A DNA stretch of 58,622 nt from Iodobacter sp. (GCF_025352645.1 NZ_JANXSO010000044.1:1-58622), one strand, 5' to 3'. Positions 24,591 to 34,758 are shown, counted from the first letter of the stretch. Numbers and translations: made by a program. The notes: generated by a model not told the origin, from the sequence alone.

Positions 24591-26042
24591 ATGTTTGAAG
24601 GGATTAAGCTGAAGTACAGCATTTTGCTGGGCTATATTATGCCGCTGCTACTGCTGATTGTAGTGGGCATTGTGGTTTACAAAAATATCAAGGTGGCGGA
24701 GGAGCAATCCACTTTGGCGGAAACGGCCACCGAGATTGTCGCCAAAGCCAATACCCTAGAGTTTCATGTTTTAGGCATGCAGGCAGCAGCACGTGGCATG
24801 CTGCTGCTTAAAAACGAGAAAGACCATGCTAAGTATCAAGAGCACGCCGCTGATTACACCAAAACCCTCGATTACTTAGAAACTGCAGTACACGACCCTA
24901 AGCAGCGCGAACTCTTAGCCAAAATAAAAGAATTTGGCCGAGCACTTAAAGATATCACCGGCAGTGAAGTCAGCCAGATACAGGAAGGTGCACCAGAAGC
25001 TGCGATGGCAATATTTCGCTCAGGCAAGGCCGCAGGAGTGGGACATGACTTACAAGCGACACTGGATGAATTTCAAAAAAAGGAATTTGAAATAAAAGAC
25101 GAGCGACAAAAATTAGCGGCGGATGCTTTCTCCTCGCTGATTTCTGCCCTGATTTACGGCATTATCCTCGCCATTATCAGTGCCGTGTTGCTTGGCCTCT
25201 TTGTGGCTTCACGCATCACTCGCACCATCAATATGGCAGTCAGCGCCGCCGCCAGCACCTCTAGTGAAATTGCCGCCACCATCGCCCAACACGAGCGCAC
25301 GGCCAACCAACAAGCAGCGATGACCAATGAAATGACCTCCACACTAGAAGAGCTATCCGTGTCATCGCGTCAGTCTTCAGATCAATCGACCAATGCCGCC
25401 GATATGGCAAAAAATGCCAGCAATATGACCGAAGACGGCAGCGAGGCGATACGCCAAGTCGTTGAAGCCATGAATGGCCTGAAAGTAAAAATTGGCGCAA
25501 TTGCCGAGCAAATACTGTCCCTTTCTGAGCAAACGGGGCAAATTGGCACCATTACTGAGCTGGTCAAGGATCTTTCTAACCAGATCAATATGCTGGCTTT
25601 AAATGCCGCGGTAGAGGCAGCAAGGGCGGGCGAGCATGGCAAGGGGTTTTCTGTCGTTGCCGCTGAAGTGCGCAAGCTATCGGTAGAAAGTAAAAAATCT
25701 GCAGAGCAGGCCAAAGGCATTGTGTCAGGCATCCAAAAAGCATCTGACACCACCATTATGCGCACCGAGGAAGGCACACGAAATATTGAAAGCGTGATGA
25801 GCATCGTTGCCAAGGTGAATGATCTGTTTGAATCAATTTCCAGCTTATCCAACCAAGTTTACCAAAGCAGTCAGCAAGGGGCGCTGAACGCAAAACAACA
25901 AACCGCCGCAATTGCCGAAGTGGTTGGAGCGGCCAACACCATGAACGCCGGAGCAAAAGAAACCGCCGCCGGCATCACCCAGACCAAGATCGGAATACAA
26001 AACCTGAACGAGGCCAATAACAAGCTAAAAGCGATTGTTTGA
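24591..26042 (+). CDS. Methyl-accepting chemotaxis protein with CHASE3-like sensor
   Basis: A 483-residue membrane receptor: TM1 at about 10-31, a periplasmic four-helix sensor of about 150 residues (QAAARGMLLLKNEKDHAKYQ is CHASE3-like), TM2 at about 186-208, and a cytoplasmic signalling coiled coil. The tip is conserved: LSNQINMLALNAAVEAARAGEHGKGFSVVAAEVRKLS. After TM2 I see no clear HAMP domain; the chain goes almost directly into the helical bundle. There is no C-terminal NWETF tether, which fits the use of a TPR-bearing CheR. AGGAG precedes the ATG. The ligand is unknown. Confidence 0.93.
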   Translation: MFEGIKLKYSILLGYIMPLLLLIVVGIVVYKNIKVAEEQSTLAETATEIVAKANTLEFHVLGMQAAARGMLLLKNEKDHAKYQEHAADYTKTLDYLETAVHDPKQRELLAKIKEFGRALKDITGSEVSQIQEGAPEAAMAIFRSGKAAGVGHDLQATLDEFQKKEFEIKDERQKLAADAFSSLISALIYGIILAIISAVLLGLFVASRITRTINMAVSAAASTSSEIAATIAQHERTANQQAAMTNEMTSTLEELSVSSRQSSDQSTNAADMAKNASNMTEDGSEAIRQVVEAMNGLKVKIGAIAEQILSLSEQTGQIGTITELVKDLSNQINMLALNAAVEAARAGEHGKGFSVVAAEVRKLSVESKKSAEQAKGIVSGIQKASDTTIMRTEEGTRNIESVMSIVAKVNDLFESISSLSNQVYQSSQQGALNAKQQTAAIAEVVGAANTMNAGAKETAAGITQTKIGIQNLNEANNKLKAIV

Positions 26043-26056
26043 TGGAGTGCCATTCC

Positions 26057-26169
26057 AAACCCAAATCTTGAACCACGGAGTTGAGGAGAACACGGAGTTA
26101 CACGGAGAAATGCAAATCTGGATTTTCTCCGTGATCCTCCGTGTTCTCTGTGGTTCAAGATTTGGGTTT
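26057..26169. repeat. 113-bp inverted repeat inside the chemosensory operon
   Basis: The 24-base arms 26057-26080 and 26146-26169 are complementary with one G-U pair. The inner sequence carries further complementary CTCCGTG/CACGGAG blocks. A related arm (CTCTGTGTTCTCTGTGATTC) occurs at about 43751-43785 inside the siderophore operon. I recall similar sequences as widespread intergenic repeats in bacteria. It separates the receptor gene from the kinase gene and could form a long hairpin in the polycistronic mRNA. Confidence 0.75.
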
Positions 26170-26216
26170 TAACAAGGGCACGCTAAGCCTTGTACGTGGT
26201 AAAGATCGGAGGCCCT

Positions 26217-28517
26217 ATGATTGAAGATAGCGAGATGCGTGATTTATTCCGCATTGAGAGCAGTGAACACCTGCAGGCGATTGAAGATGGCTTACTAAAA
26301 ATTGAGAAAAACCCTGACAACCTAGCCTTATTAGAAGAGCTATTTCGCGAGGCGCATAGCCTGAAAGGCGCTTCGCGCATGCTGGAGCTGTACGATATCG
26401 AGCGGATTTTCCATCGTTTTGAAGATATCTTAGGTAAGGCTCGAACCGGCACATTGCGCATAGCGGTTGAAACCATAGACGGCATGTGCAAATCACTGGA
26501 TGCCATCCGTAAATTAGTCGATGAAGCGGTTAATGGCGGCATTGCCGATGTGGATGTCACCGAAGTACTGGCCTCACTGCAAATACCCGACGACGCAGCG
26601 CCTCCTGCTTCGCAGCCCACTACACCCACCCCCATCAAAGCCTGCGAACCTGCTCCACCGGAGCTCATCACCGCTGTGGACAATCAGCTTGCTGCTGCTC
26701 CAGCAGACGAGACAGCATCACCAGCCGAAGTACTCCCCATACAGCAAGTAGATGAGCTATTTGATGTCAGCAAAGCCATTCTCAGCAGTAAAGCCAATAC
26801 CGAGCAGTTTGTGATTGAAACCATCCGCGTGGAAACCCGTAAGCTAGATATGCTGATGACCCATGCCGGTGAGCTAACCGTGGCCAAAATTCGCATCGCT
26901 AGGCGGCATACCGAGCTAGAAGAGCTGCAAGAAAAATGGGAGCAAATCTACTTAAGCATGAAGAGCTCCGAACAAAAAAAACCGCATTTACTCACGATGC
27001 TGGATCAGTACTCGGGCCATTTAGAAAACTTAGTCAGCGCCGCTTGCGAAGACAGCGCAAGGCTAAATTTTGTAAGCGGCGAGCTAGAAGAAGGCATACG
27101 CACCATACGACTGCTGCCGCTTTCCACCATTTTTAATTTATTCGGGCTCATGGTCAGAAAGCTCTCCCGTGAGCGGGCCAAAGAAGTAGAGCTGCATATT
27201 GAAGGCGGCGATATCACCGCAGATAAACGTATTTTGGAGGAAATGAAAGACCCACTGATGCACATTCTCAGAAACGCAATTGATCATGGCTTAGAGCTAC
27301 CTGCTGAGCGCATCGCCAAAGGCAAACCCGCTGCAGGCCACATTCGGCTGAAAGCTTATCAATCATCTGCCAATATTGTGATCGAGATCGAAGACGATGG
27401 CCGCGGCTTAGATTTGCAAGCCATCAGAAACTCGGCCGCCAAAACGCATTTATGGCGCAGCGAAGAGCTGGCCGCCATGAATGATGAGCAGGTTATGGGG
27501 CTGATTTTTATGCCGGGTTTCTCTACCAGCAGCTTTGTTTCCGATGTGTCTGGGCGGGGCGTTGGCATGGATGTGGTGCGTGCCAATGTAGAAAAACTCA
27601 AAGGCTTGGTTAGCGTCTCCTCTGTGCCAGGCCGCTCGTGCACGATTAATATCAGGCTGCCATTAACACTATCCACTTCACGCGTGCTGATCGTGCTGGC
27701 CAATTCCATAAAATATGCCGTGCCGGTTGAATATGTTTTGAAATCCTATCCCTTGGCCAAAAAAGAGTTATTTAGCGTTGAAGGACATCTGGCCACCATG
27801 TTTGAAGGTAAGGCGGTGGCAGTGGCCAGATTGCTGGATTTACTCCGTTTTAAACGCAATGATTTTGTGCCGCTAGCGCCTGAAGGGCAAAAAGCCGAAG
27901 AATCATCGCCCTGCATTATCATGGAAGCGGGGGGTGAGCGCTTTGGCCTGATCGTCGATGAATTACTTGATGAACAAGAAATCGTTTTGAAATCACAAAG
28001 CGCCCTGCTAAAACATATCAGCGATTTATCCGGCGTCACCATTTTAGGCACGGGTGAAGTATGCATGGTGCTCAACCCGCCTGATTTTGTGACTAAATTA
28101 AAACATCAAGCCAACCAAACCGTCGCTACCAGCAAGCAAGAAACCGAACATAAAAAACAACTGATATTACTGGTTGAAGACAGCCTAACCACCCGTGCCC
28201 AAATGAAGCGGATTTTGGAATCAGGCAATTATGAGGTAGTTATGGCCGTTGATGGTGTAGACGCTTACAGCAAGCTGGATACGCGTCCCTTTGATGCCAT
28301 TGTGAGTGATATCAATATGCCCAATATGGATGGCTTAACGCTGGTGCAAAAAGTAAGAAGCCATAAAAAGCATACCGAGCTGCCTATTGTGCTAGTGACC
28401 ATGCTCTCCACCGAAGAAGATAAAAAACGCGGCATGGAAGCCGGTGCCAATGCCTATATATCCAAAGCCGCTTTCGAGCAAAAACTATTGCTTGATACCC
28501 TCAAAAGACTGGTGTGA
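26217..28517 (+). CDS. CheA-type histidine kinase with C-terminal receiver (WspE-like)
   Basis: A 766-residue hybrid kinase. HPt domain at about 1-115 with phospho-acceptor His47 in FREAHSLKGASRM; an Ala/Pro-rich linker without a recognisable P2 domain; dimerisation helices (VETRKLDMLMTHAGELTVAKIRIARRHTELEE); HATPase with HILRNAIDHGLE, IEDDGRGLD and SGRGVGMDVVRANVEKL; a CheW-like regulatory domain; and a receiver with Asp698 in [13 protein letters not shown]. The receiver can act as phosphate sink or relay. GGAGG lies 5 bases before 26217; the frame's earlier start at 26190 lies close to the inverted repeat and lacks a ribosome site. Confidence 0.93.
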   Translation: MIEDSEMRDLFRIESSEHLQAIEDGLLKIEKNPDNLALLEELFREAHSLKGASRMLELYDIERIFHRFEDILGKARTGTLRIAVETIDGMCKSLDAIRKLVDEAVNGGIADVDVTEVLASLQIPDDAAPPASQPTTPTPIKACEPAPPELITAVDNQLAAAPADETASPAEVLPIQQVDELFDVSKAILSSKANTEQFVIETIRVETRKLDMLMTHAGELTVAKIRIARRHTELEELQEKWEQIYLSMKSSEQKKPHLLTMLDQYSGHLENLVSAACEDSARLNFVSGELEEGIRTIRLLPLSTIFNLFGLMVRKLSRERAKEVELHIEGGDITADKRILEEMKDPLMHILRNAIDHGLELPAERIAKGKPAAGHIRLKAYQSSANIVIEIEDDGRGLDLQAIRNSAAKTHLWRSEELAAMNDEQVMGLIFMPGFSTSSFVSDVSGRGVGMDVVRANVEKLKGLVSVSSVPGRSCTINIRLPLTLSTSRVLIVLANSIKYAVPVEYVLKSYPLAKKELFSVEGHLATMFEGKAVAVARLLDLLRFKRNDFVPLAPEGQKAEESSPCIIMEAGGERFGLIVDELLDEQEIVLKSQSALLKHISDLSGVTILGTGEVCMVLNPPDFVTKLKHQANQTVATSKQETEHKKQLILLVEDSLTTRAQMKRILESGNYEVVMAVDGVDAYSKLDTRPFDAIVSDINMPNMDGLTLVQKVRSHKKHTELPIVLVTMLSTEEDKKRGMEAGANAYISKAAFEQKLLLDTLKRLV

Positions 28518-28518
28518 A

Positions 28519-29571
28519 ATGCAGGCAGCCAAAACGCGCGTATTGTTAGTCGATGACTCCCCCATCGCCATCCGTATTCTGATAAAAATACTGGCGCAGG
28601 CCGCAGATATTGAAGTCATCGGCAGCGCCAGCGATGGCAAGCAAGCTTTAAAAATGATAGCCAGCCTTAACCCCGCCGTAGTCTGCACCGATTTTCATAT
28701 GCCAGGAATGGATGGCTTAGAGCTGATACAAAACATCATGACGCATCATCCTCGCCCTATCCTAGTCATCAGCGTATCGGCGCAGCCAGGCTCAGCTAAT
28801 GTGTTTAAACTACTCGAAGCCGGAGCTTTAGATATTGTCACCAAGCCTAAGCTAGAGCAGGAAGGCATCTATGGTGAAATAGCCCGCGAACTCATCAGTA
28901 AAATCCGCATTCTGGCTGGCGTTCATGTTTTTCGGCGCAAAGCGCCAGGCCAGCTCCTGCCCACCGCTAGCATCTCGGCGCAAAACGATAATCGCCTATT
29001 AATTATTGGCTCATCCACCGGCGGCCCGCAGGCCTTGCTCACCATTTTGTCGCAACTGCCTGCAGATTTTCCCCTGCCCATCGTTTGCATTCAGCATATC
29101 AGCGATGGCTTTTTGCATAACCTGATCTCGTGGCTGGGGGAAAAATGCGCCTTAAACTGCCAGATTGCGCAGGCAGGAACCGCCCCGGTGGCGGGCAATG
29201 TTTATTTTCCACAGGAAAGAATGCAGCTAGAGTTTGATGCTTATGGTCATTTTTTAATCCGCAACAACACCCCTAATAAGGGGCATTGCCCCTCAGTCAG
29301 CACTACAATGCAATCAGCAGCTGAGCAGTTTGGTGACAAACAGATCGCAGTTTTACTGACAGGAATGGGAGATGATGGTGCGGATGGTATGTTAGCAATT
29401 AGTAAGGCTGGAGGAACCACCATTGCCCAGAGTGAAAGCAGCTGCGTGGTTTTTGGCATGCCTAAACAAGCAATCGCGCTAGGAGCGGCCAAACGGATAC
29501 TGGCCTTAGATGATATTGCCCCGCACTTAACCGGCCTGTGCTGCCGTGAAGCTAGGAGCACCGCAAAATGA
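28519..29571 (+). CDS. CheB-type protein-glutamate methylesterase
   Basis: Removes methyl groups from receptor glutamates, opposing CheR and resetting sensitivity. The 350 residues comprise a receiver (VLLVDDSP, Asp58 in [10 protein letters not shown], Lys in VTKP), a linker and a C-terminal esterase with GSSTGGP (Ser166), the His of CIQHISDG and the Asp of [13 protein letters not shown], the three catalytic positions. The ATG lies one base after the cheA stop. The longer frame from 28444 would overlap cheA extensively. It corresponds to WspF in Wsp systems. Confidence 0.94.
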   Translation: MQAAKTRVLLVDDSPIAIRILIKILAQAADIEVIGSASDGKQALKMIASLNPAVVCTDFHMPGMDGLELIQNIMTHHPRPILVISVSAQPGSANVFKLLEAGALDIVTKPKLEQEGIYGEIARELISKIRILAGVHVFRRKAPGQLLPTASISAQNDNRLLIIGSSTGGPQALLTILSQLPADFPLPIVCIQHISDGFLHNLISWLGEKCALNCQIAQAGTAPVAGNVYFPQERMQLEFDAYGHFLIRNNTPNKGHCPSVSTTMQSAAEQFGDKQIAVLLTGMGDDGADGMLAISKAGGTTIAQSESSCVVFGMPKQAIALGAAKRILALDDIAPHLTGLCCREARSTAK

Positions 29572-32285
29572 GCGCATTGGATAACGGCCCAGTCACTTCA
29601 GTGTTAATTGTTGAAGACAGCGCCATTCAAGCCACCATGCTGAAACGTATTTTGTTGGCGGAAGGCTACCAAGTCTTGCTGGCAAAAAATGGCAGTGAAG
29701 GATTAGAAATAACACGCAATCAACAGCCAGATATTGTAATCAGCGATATCAATATGCCCAATATGAATGGCTTTGAGCTATGCCATCAAATAAAACAAAA
29801 CCCCATCCTACAAGATATTCCAGTTATTTTGCTTACTTCATTAACTGATGTAAAAGACGTGATTAAAGGGCTAGATTGCCAAGCTGATAATTTCATGACC
29901 AAGCCTTATGACACTGGCGATTTACTGCTACGAATTAAATACATGTTGCTTAGTCGGGATATGTATAAAAACTATGAAGAAGCTGAAGGTGTGCCGGTAT
30001 TTTTCTCTGGCGAAAAATACTCAATAAAATCAGATAAGCAACATATTCTAAGCTTATTGCTGTCTATTTATGAAACAGCAGTACAGAACAATAATAAACT
30101 TTTAGAAATGCAGGAGCATATCCGCGCAGCAAATGAGAAACTGGAGCAAAAAGTCGCGACAAGAACCATTGAATTATCTAAAAAAGTAGCAGAACAGCAA
30201 GAAGCAGAAAAAAAAATACTCAGGCTTAATATGGAATTAGAGAGCCGAGTAGAAGAGCGCACTGCACAGTTAAAACTAAGCTATGACGATTTAGAAAAAG
30301 CCCGTGATGCGGCAGAACAGGCCACCAAGGCTAAAAGTGAATTTCTTGCCTCAATGAGCCATGAAATCCGCACCCCAATGAATGCAATTATCGGCCTTTC
30401 GCATTTGGCGCAAAAAACAGATTTAACTGAAAAACAAAGAGACTATATAAACAAAGTGCAAGGTGCTGGCAAGCATTTACTAGGCATTATCAATGATATT
30501 TTAGATTTTTCTAAAATAGAAGCTGGAAAATTAGACATAGAAAACGTTGATTTCTCATTAGAAAAGGTCATGGATAATGTTGCAAATCTGATCAGTGAAA
30601 AAGCCGTTGTCCGAGGTTTAGAATTAGTTTTTGATATTGACCGTGATTTGCCAAAAAACTTAATTGGCGACCCCACCCGCCTTGGCCAGGCACTTATCAA
30701 TTATGCTAATAATGCAGTTAAATTTACCGAACAAGGTGTTATCAAAGTTATTATTAAAGTAAAAGAAAAAACAGAGCATGATGTCTTTGCTTACTTTGCG
30801 GTAAAAGACACTGGCATTGGGCTAAGCAAGGAGCAAATCGGTAAATTATTTCAGTCTTTTCAACAGGCTGATTCCAGCACCACGCGCAAATATGGCGGCA
30901 CTGGATTAGGGCTAGTTATTGCCAAAAAATTAGCCGAATTAATGCAAGGTGATGTAGGTGTAGAAAGCGAGCCAGGCAAAGGCAGTACATTCTGGTTTAC
31001 TGCCCGCTTAGGGATTGCAAAAAACACCACTGCCTTTTTAACCCCAAAGCCTGATTTGCGTGGCCGCAATATCTTAGTTGTTGATGATGTAGAAAGCGCC
31101 CGCGAAGTCATGCACGATTTATTAGCCAGCATGTCATTTAAAGCCACCGCGGTCGATTCAGGCCAAGCCGCATTAGCCGCCATCCGCCAGCAGAATGCGC
31201 AACACACGCCCTTTGATGTGGTGCTTGTCGACTGGAAAATGCCAGAAATGGACGGTCTTACAACGGCGCAGCACATTTTTGCCATGAATTTATCCCCACC
31301 GCCCAAAGTCGTGATGGTGACGGCTTATGACGGTGGCGATCTGCAACCCCAAGCTCAGGCCATTGGTATTAAAAATATTTTAGTTAAGCCGGTGCAGGCT
31401 TCGCAATTATTTGACATGGTGATTCGGGTATTAAGCGATAGCGCAGAAAAAATGGATCGCTATCAGCCTGCCGCAGAAAAACACCCGCAGGATCTGTTTA
31501 AAGGGAAACGTATTTTACTAGTAGAAGATAATGAGTTAAATCAGCAGGTTGCCAGTGAAATATTATCTGCTGCCGGCATCGTGGTGGCGATTGCCGATCA
31601 CGGCGAAATGGCTTTAACTATGGCGCAGGCAGCCATTTACGATGTCATTCTGATGGATATGCAAATGCCCGTTATGGATGGCATCACTGCAACCCGCGAA
31701 ATCAGAAAAATTGAGCGGCTAAGCCGTATTCCCATTCTGGCCATGACCGCAAATGCCATGCAAAGCGACCGAGATAATTGCACCGCAGCGGGGATGAATG
31801 ATTTCATCACCAAGCCCATAGACCCTGACACACTTTGGCAGGTATTACAAAAATGGTGCACCCCTGCCACCGCAGGTCCAGCTGCAGCTCCGCCCCCCGC
31901 TGCTGTCTTGCCCAAACCTATTCCAACCAAGCTGCCATCCCATATTGAAGGCCTGAATGTTGAAGAAGGTTTGCGCCTGTGCATGGGAAAACAAGATCTT
32001 TATTTGTCTATTCTGCGCAAATACACCATTGCACAAAAATCAACCGCCGAAGAAATAAGCGAGGCACTTAAACAAGATGACTGGGCCACTGCCGAGCGCT
32101 TAGCTCATACCTTAAAAAGCACATCAAGCTACGCAGGTGCTGATTTTGTGCAGGAGCTTGCCGCCATGCTAGAAAACGCCCTCAAAAACCATACCAATAG
32201 ACAAGATATAGATAATCTAATCAACACGCTGGGCGTTATTTTGGCGATGTTAATTCAAGAGCTGGAAGTCCAACTCGAGATTTAA
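29568..32285 (+). CDS. Hybrid histidine kinase: REC-HisKA-HATPase-REC-REC-HPt
   Basis: A 905-residue soluble protein with no membrane segment. It has an N-terminal receiver with Asp60 ([12 protein letters not shown]), a coiled coil at about 175-255, HisKA with His265 ([15 protein letters not shown]), HATPase ([20 protein letters not shown]), receiver 2 with Asp555 ([12 protein letters not shown]), receiver 3 with Asp697 ([12 protein letters not shown]), a Pro-rich linker and a C-terminal HPt with His847 ([12 protein letters not shown]). Its ATG overlaps the cheB stop (ATGA), so it is translated with the chemosensory genes. It takes the place that the diguanylate cyclase WspR holds in Wsp operons and probably passes the signal on through its HPt to an unlinked regulator. 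Confidence 0.92.
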   Translation: MSALDNGPVTSVLIVEDSAIQATMLKRILLAEGYQVLLAKNGSEGLEITRNQQPDIVISDINMPNMNGFELCHQIKQNPILQDIPVILLTSLTDVKDVIKGLDCQADNFMTKPYDTGDLLLRIKYMLLSRDMYKNYEEAEGVPVFFSGEKYSIKSDKQHILSLLLSIYETAVQNNNKLLEMQEHIRAANEKLEQKVATRTIELSKKVAEQQEAEKKILRLNMELESRVEERTAQLKLSYDDLEKARDAAEQATKAKSEFLASMSHEIRTPMNAIIGLSHLAQKTDLTEKQRDYINKVQGAGKHLLGIINDILDFSKIEAGKLDIENVDFSLEKVMDNVANLISEKAVVRGLELVFDIDRDLPKNLIGDPTRLGQALINYANNAVKFTEQGVIKVIIKVKEKTEHDVFAYFAVKDTGIGLSKEQIGKLFQSFQQADSSTTRKYGGTGLGLVIAKKLAELMQGDVGVESEPGKGSTFWFTARLGIAKNTTAFLTPKPDLRGRNILVVDDVESAREVMHDLLASMSFKATAVDSGQAALAAIRQQNAQHTPFDVVLVDWKMPEMDGLTTAQHIFAMNLSPPPKVVMVTAYDGGDLQPQAQAIGIKNILVKPVQASQLFDMVIRVLSDSAEKMDRYQPAAEKHPQDLFKGKRILLVEDNELNQQVASEILSAAGIVVAIADHGEMALTMAQAAIYDVILMDMQMPVMDGITATREIRKIERLSRIPILAMTANAMQSDRDNCTAAGMNDFITKPIDPDTLWQVLQKWCTPATAGPAAAPPPAAVLPKPIPTKLPSHIEGLNVEEGLRLCMGKQDLYLSILRKYTIAQKSTAEEISEALKQDDWATAERLAHTLKSTSSYAGADFVQELAAMLENALKNHTNRQDIDNLINTLGVILAMLIQELEVQLEI

Positions 32286-32329
32286 ACCGCAGGCTACCTT
32301 GCTTGGCTGGATATCCATCATCATTATTT

Positions 32330-32353
32330 GGCGGCCAGATTCCGCGGGCCGCC
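32330..32353. repeat. Hairpin between convergent genes
   Basis: GGCGGCC (32330-32336) and GGCCGCC (32347-32353) pair around a 10-base loop, between the hybrid kinase stop and the multicopper oxidase stop. There is no T-run, so it is at most a weak bidirectional terminator. Confidence 0.35.
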
Positions 32354-32359
32354 ATTACC

Positions 32360-33847
32360 TTACTTCACCAGCACCTGCCCCATCATGCCTTGCCCTTCGT
32401 GCTCCAAAATATGGCAGTGAAACATGCGCAAACCTTTGTGCTGCTGCGTCACTAAAATACGGGCGCTTTGCTGGGGTAGCAGATTAAAAGTATCTATCAA
32501 AGCACGCCATGGAGCGGGGCTGGTTTTGCCTTTGAGCGTGCTATCTATCATTTCAAACTGCATACCATGCAGATGAAATGGGTGATCCATATGCGAATCG
32601 TTAAAGATCTCCCATAACTCGGTATCCCCTACTCGGCTGACAAGATCGACCCGCTGCATATCGTAGCTTTTGCCATTTACCAAAAACTGCATGGCATGCT
32701 GGCCGCCTTCCATGCTCATGGTTTCGCTAAAAACCACCCGCTTTTCAGCCACGGGAATGCGCTTGGGTGGCAAGCTGCGTAAGCGCTCTGGCAGTTTGAC
32801 GCTGCTGCCTTGGGTGAATTGAATGCTGGCCAGCGTAATGTCTTGCTCAGGCGCAACGGCCCCCATTTTATGCCGCTCGTAAGCCATGGCCATTAAACTG
32901 ATTTCACCTTCCACCCCTGCCACAAGCCATTCTGCACGCGACCCTGGTGCTAGCAATAGCTCATCTAGCTGCTGGGCTTTTTCCAACAAACCGCCATCTG
33001 AACCCAGCAGAATGATTTTTCTGCCAGGCATAGCTAGGCGCAGATAACGAGCGCTGCAGGCATTCCAAATGCGCCAGCGCTGCGCTTCCCCCACTTTAAT
33101 TAGCGGCTGGCGCTGGCCATTAACTAATACAAACTGCCCTTCTCGGCCATTCATCCAGTCATTCATGCTGTTGTCTGGAATGCTGCCATCGGCAGCGAGT
33201 TTTAGATCAGAGATCACCAAATGCTGCTCGGGCAGATACGCCAGCACATCGTTTTTAGCCCGCACAATAAATAGCCCAGCTAAGCCGCGATAAACTTGCT
33301 CCGCCGTATCCCCATGCGGGTGCGGGTGATACCAATACGTGCCTGCGCAGCCCTTAGGCAGCGTAAATCGATACAGCCGCTCGCCCCCTACCGGCACCGC
33401 ATCTTGCGGGTTGCCATCTTGATCAGATGGCACCGGCAAGCCGTGCCAGTGCACCGTGGTGGGCTGAGCTAACTTATTAATAAAGCGAATCTCTACGCTA
33501 TCGCCCTCAAAAGCCTCAATCAGCGGACCAGGGATATGCTGGTTATACGCCCATACCGTGGTCTTTTTACCTGGCAGCAGCTCTACTTCATAAGGCTCTG
33601 CCGTGAGTGTTGCGGCCACCACACCTTTTTTGGAGCTAAGATTAGGCAAGCGATATAAAGCAGCATGGGGCTGGCCAGCTGGCAGCGCATCGGCGGCCAG
33701 CTGCGGTAGATTATCTGCCGCTATTTTCAAAGGCACACTCGGCATTTGGCTATGCGCGCCATGCTGCATGGCAGCCCAAAGCGGCTTTGATATCAGCGCA
33801 AAGCCTGCTGATACAAGGCTGGCGTGTAAAAAATGTCTGCGATCCAT
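32360..33847 (-). CDS. Periplasmic multicopper oxidase (laccase/CueO-like)
   Basis: A 495-residue cupredoxin-fold oxidase. The N-terminus MDRRHFLHASLVSAGFALIS carries a twin-arginine motif, so it is exported folded by Tat. All four copper-ligand blocks are present: TVHWHGLP, YWYHPHPHGDTAEQ, HPFHLHGMQFEM and MFHCHILEHEGQGMMG, which build the type 1 site and the trinuclear cluster. Oxidation of Cu(I), and hence copper tolerance, is the likely role given the DUF411 and small metal-binding genes just upstream in the same direction. There is no long Met-rich insert as in E. coli CueO. Gap to DUF411 is 11 bases. Confidence 0.92.
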   Translation of the reverse strand: MDRRHFLHASLVSAGFALISKPLWAAMQHGAHSQMPSVPLKIAADNLPQLAADALPAGQPHAALYRLPNLSSKKGVVAATLTAEPYEVELLPGKKTTVWAYNQHIPGPLIEAFEGDSVEIRFINKLAQPTTVHWHGLPVPSDQDGNPQDAVPVGGERLYRFTLPKGCAGTYWYHPHPHGDTAEQVYRGLAGLFIVRAKNDVLAYLPEQHLVISDLKLAADGSIPDNSMNDWMNGREGQFVLVNGQRQPLIKVGEAQRWRIWNACSARYLRLAMPGRKIILLGSDGGLLEKAQQLDELLLAPGSRAEWLVAGVEGEISLMAMAYERHKMGAVAPEQDITLASIQFTQGSSVKLPERLRSLPPKRIPVAEKRVVFSETMSMEGGQHAMQFLVNGKSYDMQRVDLVSRVGDTELWEIFNDSHMDHPFHLHGMQFEMIDSTLKGKTSPAPWRALIDTFNLLPQQSARILVTQQHKGLRMFHCHILEHEGQGMMGQVLVK

Positions 33848-33858
33848 ATCAACAGCCT

Positions 33859-34278
33859 CTATTCAATCGAAAAAAGTTTAGGTTCTGCCGACTGGCCCAG
33901 CGCATAAATCTTTAAGCTACCTTTGATTTCTGGCCCCATTCCAGGCGAATTTTGCGGCATGCCAGGCGCGCTAATACCGGCAATTTGCGGTTTTTCTTTG
34001 AGTAATTTATGAATCGCCGCCACCGGCACATGGCCTTCTACCGTGTATTGGCCGATGCGTGTGGTATGGCAGCTGGCCAACTGTGCCGAGCCATATTGCT
34101 TTTTAAGGCTAGACATATCCGTGCTATTAACGGCTTTTATTTTAAAACCATTTTTTTCAAGATACTTCACGTACTCCTCGCAGCAGCCACAATGAGGATC
34201 TTTATAAAGGGTGGCATTGATCGCCGCGAAGGCCGGTTGGGAAAGCAAAACCAGCAACACTAAAAATAATTTTTTCAT
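33859..34278 (-). CDS. DUF411 copper-associated periplasmic protein
   Basis: A 139-residue exported protein: MKKLFLVLLVLLSQPAFAA is a Sec signal. The mature chain starts with a thioredoxin-like strand and CGCC (KDPHCGCCEEYVKYLEKNGF), then LASCHTTRIGQYTVEGHVPVAAIHKLLKEKP, typical of DUF411, with Cys/His/Met able to hold metal. DUF411 genes commonly accompany copper-resistance genes. GAGA precedes the ATG at 34278; the frame goes further up to 34341. Likely operon with the multicopper oxidase. Confidence 0.88.
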   Translation of the reverse strand: MKKLFLVLLVLLSQPAFAAINATLYKDPHCGCCEEYVKYLEKNGFKIKAVNSTDMSSLKKQYGSAQLASCHTTRIGQYTVEGHVPVAAIHKLLKEKPQIAGISAPGMPQNSPGMGPEIKGSLKIYALGQSAEPKLFSIE

Positions 34279-34437
34279 GATTAAATCTCTTATAAAACAG
34301 CAAGCTACAGACATGCAGCAGCCCGTTTTGAATAAGCACAAGATGCTATTCCCTAACAGAGCAAACAGCCATTTAGAGCGTAACCGTTCAGGCGAGAGTG
34401 ACCCGCCCTACAAAACATCTCGTGCATAAAGAAGAAA

Positions 34438-34758
34438 CTAGGACGAAGCAACCGCGCCGAAAGTAGGTGGCTTATAAGGAGATTCAAGAGGAGGGTCAGG
34501 CAAAAAATAGACGGGCGCAGCGCTGAAAGCTGGCTGGGTAAGCGTAAAAGCAGCCGTAGAAACCGCATTCGACAAGGCTGGATAATGGCTAATACATGTT
34601 TGCAAGCAGTCTGCCATATCCAGCATGGCAGAGTCCATCTGACACGTTTCATGAGACTCAGCCATGTGGCAAGGCGTGCTAGCGGCAGACGCAAGCCAGC
34701 CTGCCGCATTCAACGACAGTACTGACACTAGCAATAAGAAAAGCCACACTTTTTTCAT
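34438..34758 (-). CDS. Small exported Cys/His protein, possibly copper-responsive
   Basis: A 106-residue protein with a signal peptide (MKKVWLFLLLVSVLSLNAAGWLASA). A short Cys/His/Met-rich patch follows (CHMAESHETCQMDSAMLDMADCLQTC), and the end has DPPLESPYKPP. The pattern resembles small proteins annotated near copper or heavy-metal efflux genes (CopL-like or DUF2946-like), but I cannot assign a family with certainty. It starts at 34758 with AAGAG upstream. The gap of 159 bases to the DUF411 gene may mean a separate transcript or attenuation. Confidence 0.65.
   Translation of the reverse strand: MKKVWLFLLLVSVLSLNAAGWLASAASTPCHMAESHETCQMDSAMLDMADCLQTCISHYPALSNAVSTAAFTLTQPAFSAAPVYFLPDPPLESPYKPPTFGAVASS

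Noticed and set aside
34380-34440. Copy of the GTAGGGCGGGT core repeat after the small copper gene
   Set aside because: Only a short stretch (GACCCGCCCTACAAAACATC) matches and no opposing arm is present, so it is at most a worn fragment.
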